Positions 6,071 through 6,858 of a stretch of 6,858 nt of DNA are shown one piece after another. The translations under genes were made by a program, and so were the position numbers. The notes beneath the pieces are model-generated. The model was not told the origin of the DNA, did not search any database, and saw only the letters and a list, made by a program, of their open reading frames with translations. Origin of the DNA: Bacteroidota bacterium (GTDB lineage Bacteria > Bacteroidota > Bacteroidia > Bacteroidales > VadinHA17); the NCBI GenBank assembly GCA_012838685.1, contig DUOU01000274.1, forward strand, positions 1 through 6,858. Reading direction: 5' to 3'. How positions within the stretch are numbered: position 1 is the stretch's first letter; each line of letters begins with the position of its first letter.

Positions 6071-6858
6071 ATGAGATACCTGTCAGTACTTACTATAATT
6101 TTTTTTATGATAGTTATGCCGTTAAGCGGTGGAGAGCCCGTAACCAAAGCGGTAGCCCAGGATCAGGCGCCAATATTCTCCTTCGGGATTATCACTGATG
6201 TTCACTATTGTGATCAGGAAAAATCAGGGACAAAAGATTATAGGGGGTCTATTAACAGGCTTAAAGAGGCCATGAATAACCTGACTGTTGATAGCGTCGA
6301 CTTTATCGTCAATCTGGGCGATCTTATCGACAACGATCACAAGTCGTTTAATCCTGTTATTAAAATTTTTGAAGAGTCCGGCTTAAACATATACCACTGT
6401 TTGGGAAATCACGAATTCCTTATCAAGAACAACAAAAAAAACAATATCCCGTACAATATCCCAAAATCGGGTTATTATTCGTTCAGTCGTTATGGATTCA
6501 GATTCATTTTCCTTAATGGAAATGAGATAAGCACCTATGCCCCAACAAAGAAAAAAGCAATCGCCGAAGCGGAAAAATATTTGGAAAACTTGAGACTTGA
6601 AGGAGCCATTAACGCCAATGATTGGAACGGGGCGATAAGTGTGGGCCAACTTGAGTGGTTGATGGGAGAACTAGATGAATCTGTCAGGAATGGTGAGGAG
6701 GTGTTTCTATTCTGTCATTTCCCTATTTTTCCCGAAAGCGAATACAATCTTTTTAATCATATAGAACTGCTTTCCGCGATCGGTAGTTACAGTAATATTA
6801 TCGCATGGTTTTCCGGACACAACCATACAGGAAGTTACGGCAACCACAACCGTACACA
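6071..6858 (+). CDS. Exported metallophosphoesterase, ADP-ribose/CDP-alcohol diphosphatase-like (3' partial)
   Basis: The frame is open from the ATG at 6071 to the window end (262 complete codons), so the C-terminus is missing. The first 29 residues form a Sec-type signal peptide: hydrophobic core LTIIFFMIVMPL, probable cleavage after AVA29 before Gln. The mature part is a calcineurin-like phosphoesterase with its metal-site motifs in order: D43-x-H45, G83-D84-L-I-D, G112-N113-H114-E115, C215-H216, and G249-H250-N-H252. The segments FGIITDVHY, WNGAISVGQLEWL and CHFPIFPE followed by LFN resemble the Mn2+-dependent ADP-ribose/CDP-alcohol diphosphatase (ADPRM) family, known from animals and plants with bacterial relatives. 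That would suggest hydrolysis of a nucleotide diphosphate linkage in the periplasm or outside, but the substrate is inferred. It starts 38 bases after the serpin stop and may share its transcript. The start has no Shine-Dalgarno. Confidence 0.88.
   Translation, partial: MRYLSVLTIIFFMIVMPLSGGEPVTKAVAQDQAPIFSFGIITDVHYCDQEKSGTKDYRGSINRLKEAMNNLTVDSVDFIVNLGDLIDNDHKSFNPVIKIFEESGLNIYHCLGNHEFLIKNNKKNNIPYNIPKSGYYSFSRYGFRFIFLNGNEISTYAPTKKKAIAEAEKYLENLRLEGAINANDWNGAISVGQLEWLMGELDESVRNGEEVFLFCHFPIFPESEYNLFNHIELLSAIGSYSNIIAWFSGHNHTGSYGNHNRT

Noticed and set aside
6383..6649. Minus-strand open frame opposite the phosphoesterase gene.
   Set aside because: The plus strand encodes the metal-site motifs of a real enzyme through this region; the reverse frame has no family features.

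Overview
The window looks like a chromosomal stretch from a member of the Bacteroidota, probably close to Bacteroidales. The evidence is the gene order rnfB-C-D-G-E-A, the sequence style of the Rnf subunits, A-rich leaders mostly lacking a Shine-Dalgarno sequence, a TTTG-type promoter candidate, and a lipoprotein serpin of the kind known from Tannerella. This placement is inference; there is no rRNA or other marker gene in the window. All recognised genes lie on the + strand.

Bases 1-4660 hold most of an rnf operon, the ion-translocating ferredoxin:NAD+ oxidoreductase. RnfB enters from upstream with its N-terminus missing. It is followed by complete rnfC, rnfD, rnfG, rnfE and rnfA, packed with gaps of 29, 1, -8, 43 and 3 bases. 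Every cofactor site expected in the visible parts can be located: four ferredoxin-type cysteine sets in RnfB, two in RnfC, the flavinylation-type threonines in RnfD and RnfG, and the paired cysteines of RnfA and RnfE that hold the intramembrane [2Fe-2S] cluster. In known Rnf complexes electrons pass from reduced ferredoxin through RnfB, RnfA/E, RnfG, RnfD and RnfC to NAD+, coupled to Na+ or H+ export. Two details stand out: RnfD carries TGET where the flavinylation consensus has (S/T)GAT, and RnfG has a second, consensus-perfect flavinylation-type motif in its C-terminal tail.

Bases 4661-4784 form the only sizeable intergenic gap. It holds a perfect 8-bp inverted repeat whose arms flank a weak Bacteroidota-type promoter candidate.

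Bases 4785-6032 encode a complete lipoprotein serpin with an inhibitory-type hinge and a reactive loop containing I-K-R-T-A, reminiscent of the periodontal serpin miropin. After 38 bases comes a metallophosphoesterase with a Sec signal peptide, cut off by the window end. It resembles the Mn2+-dependent ADP-ribose/CDP-alcohol diphosphatase family. These two genes may form a short transcription unit for envelope or exported proteins, with no evident functional tie to Rnf. I found no CRISPR array, mobile element, tRNA or rRNA, and no convincing new multigene system. The points most worth following up are the RnfG tail motif, the RnfD motif variant, the serpin loop and the exported ADPRM-like phosphatase.
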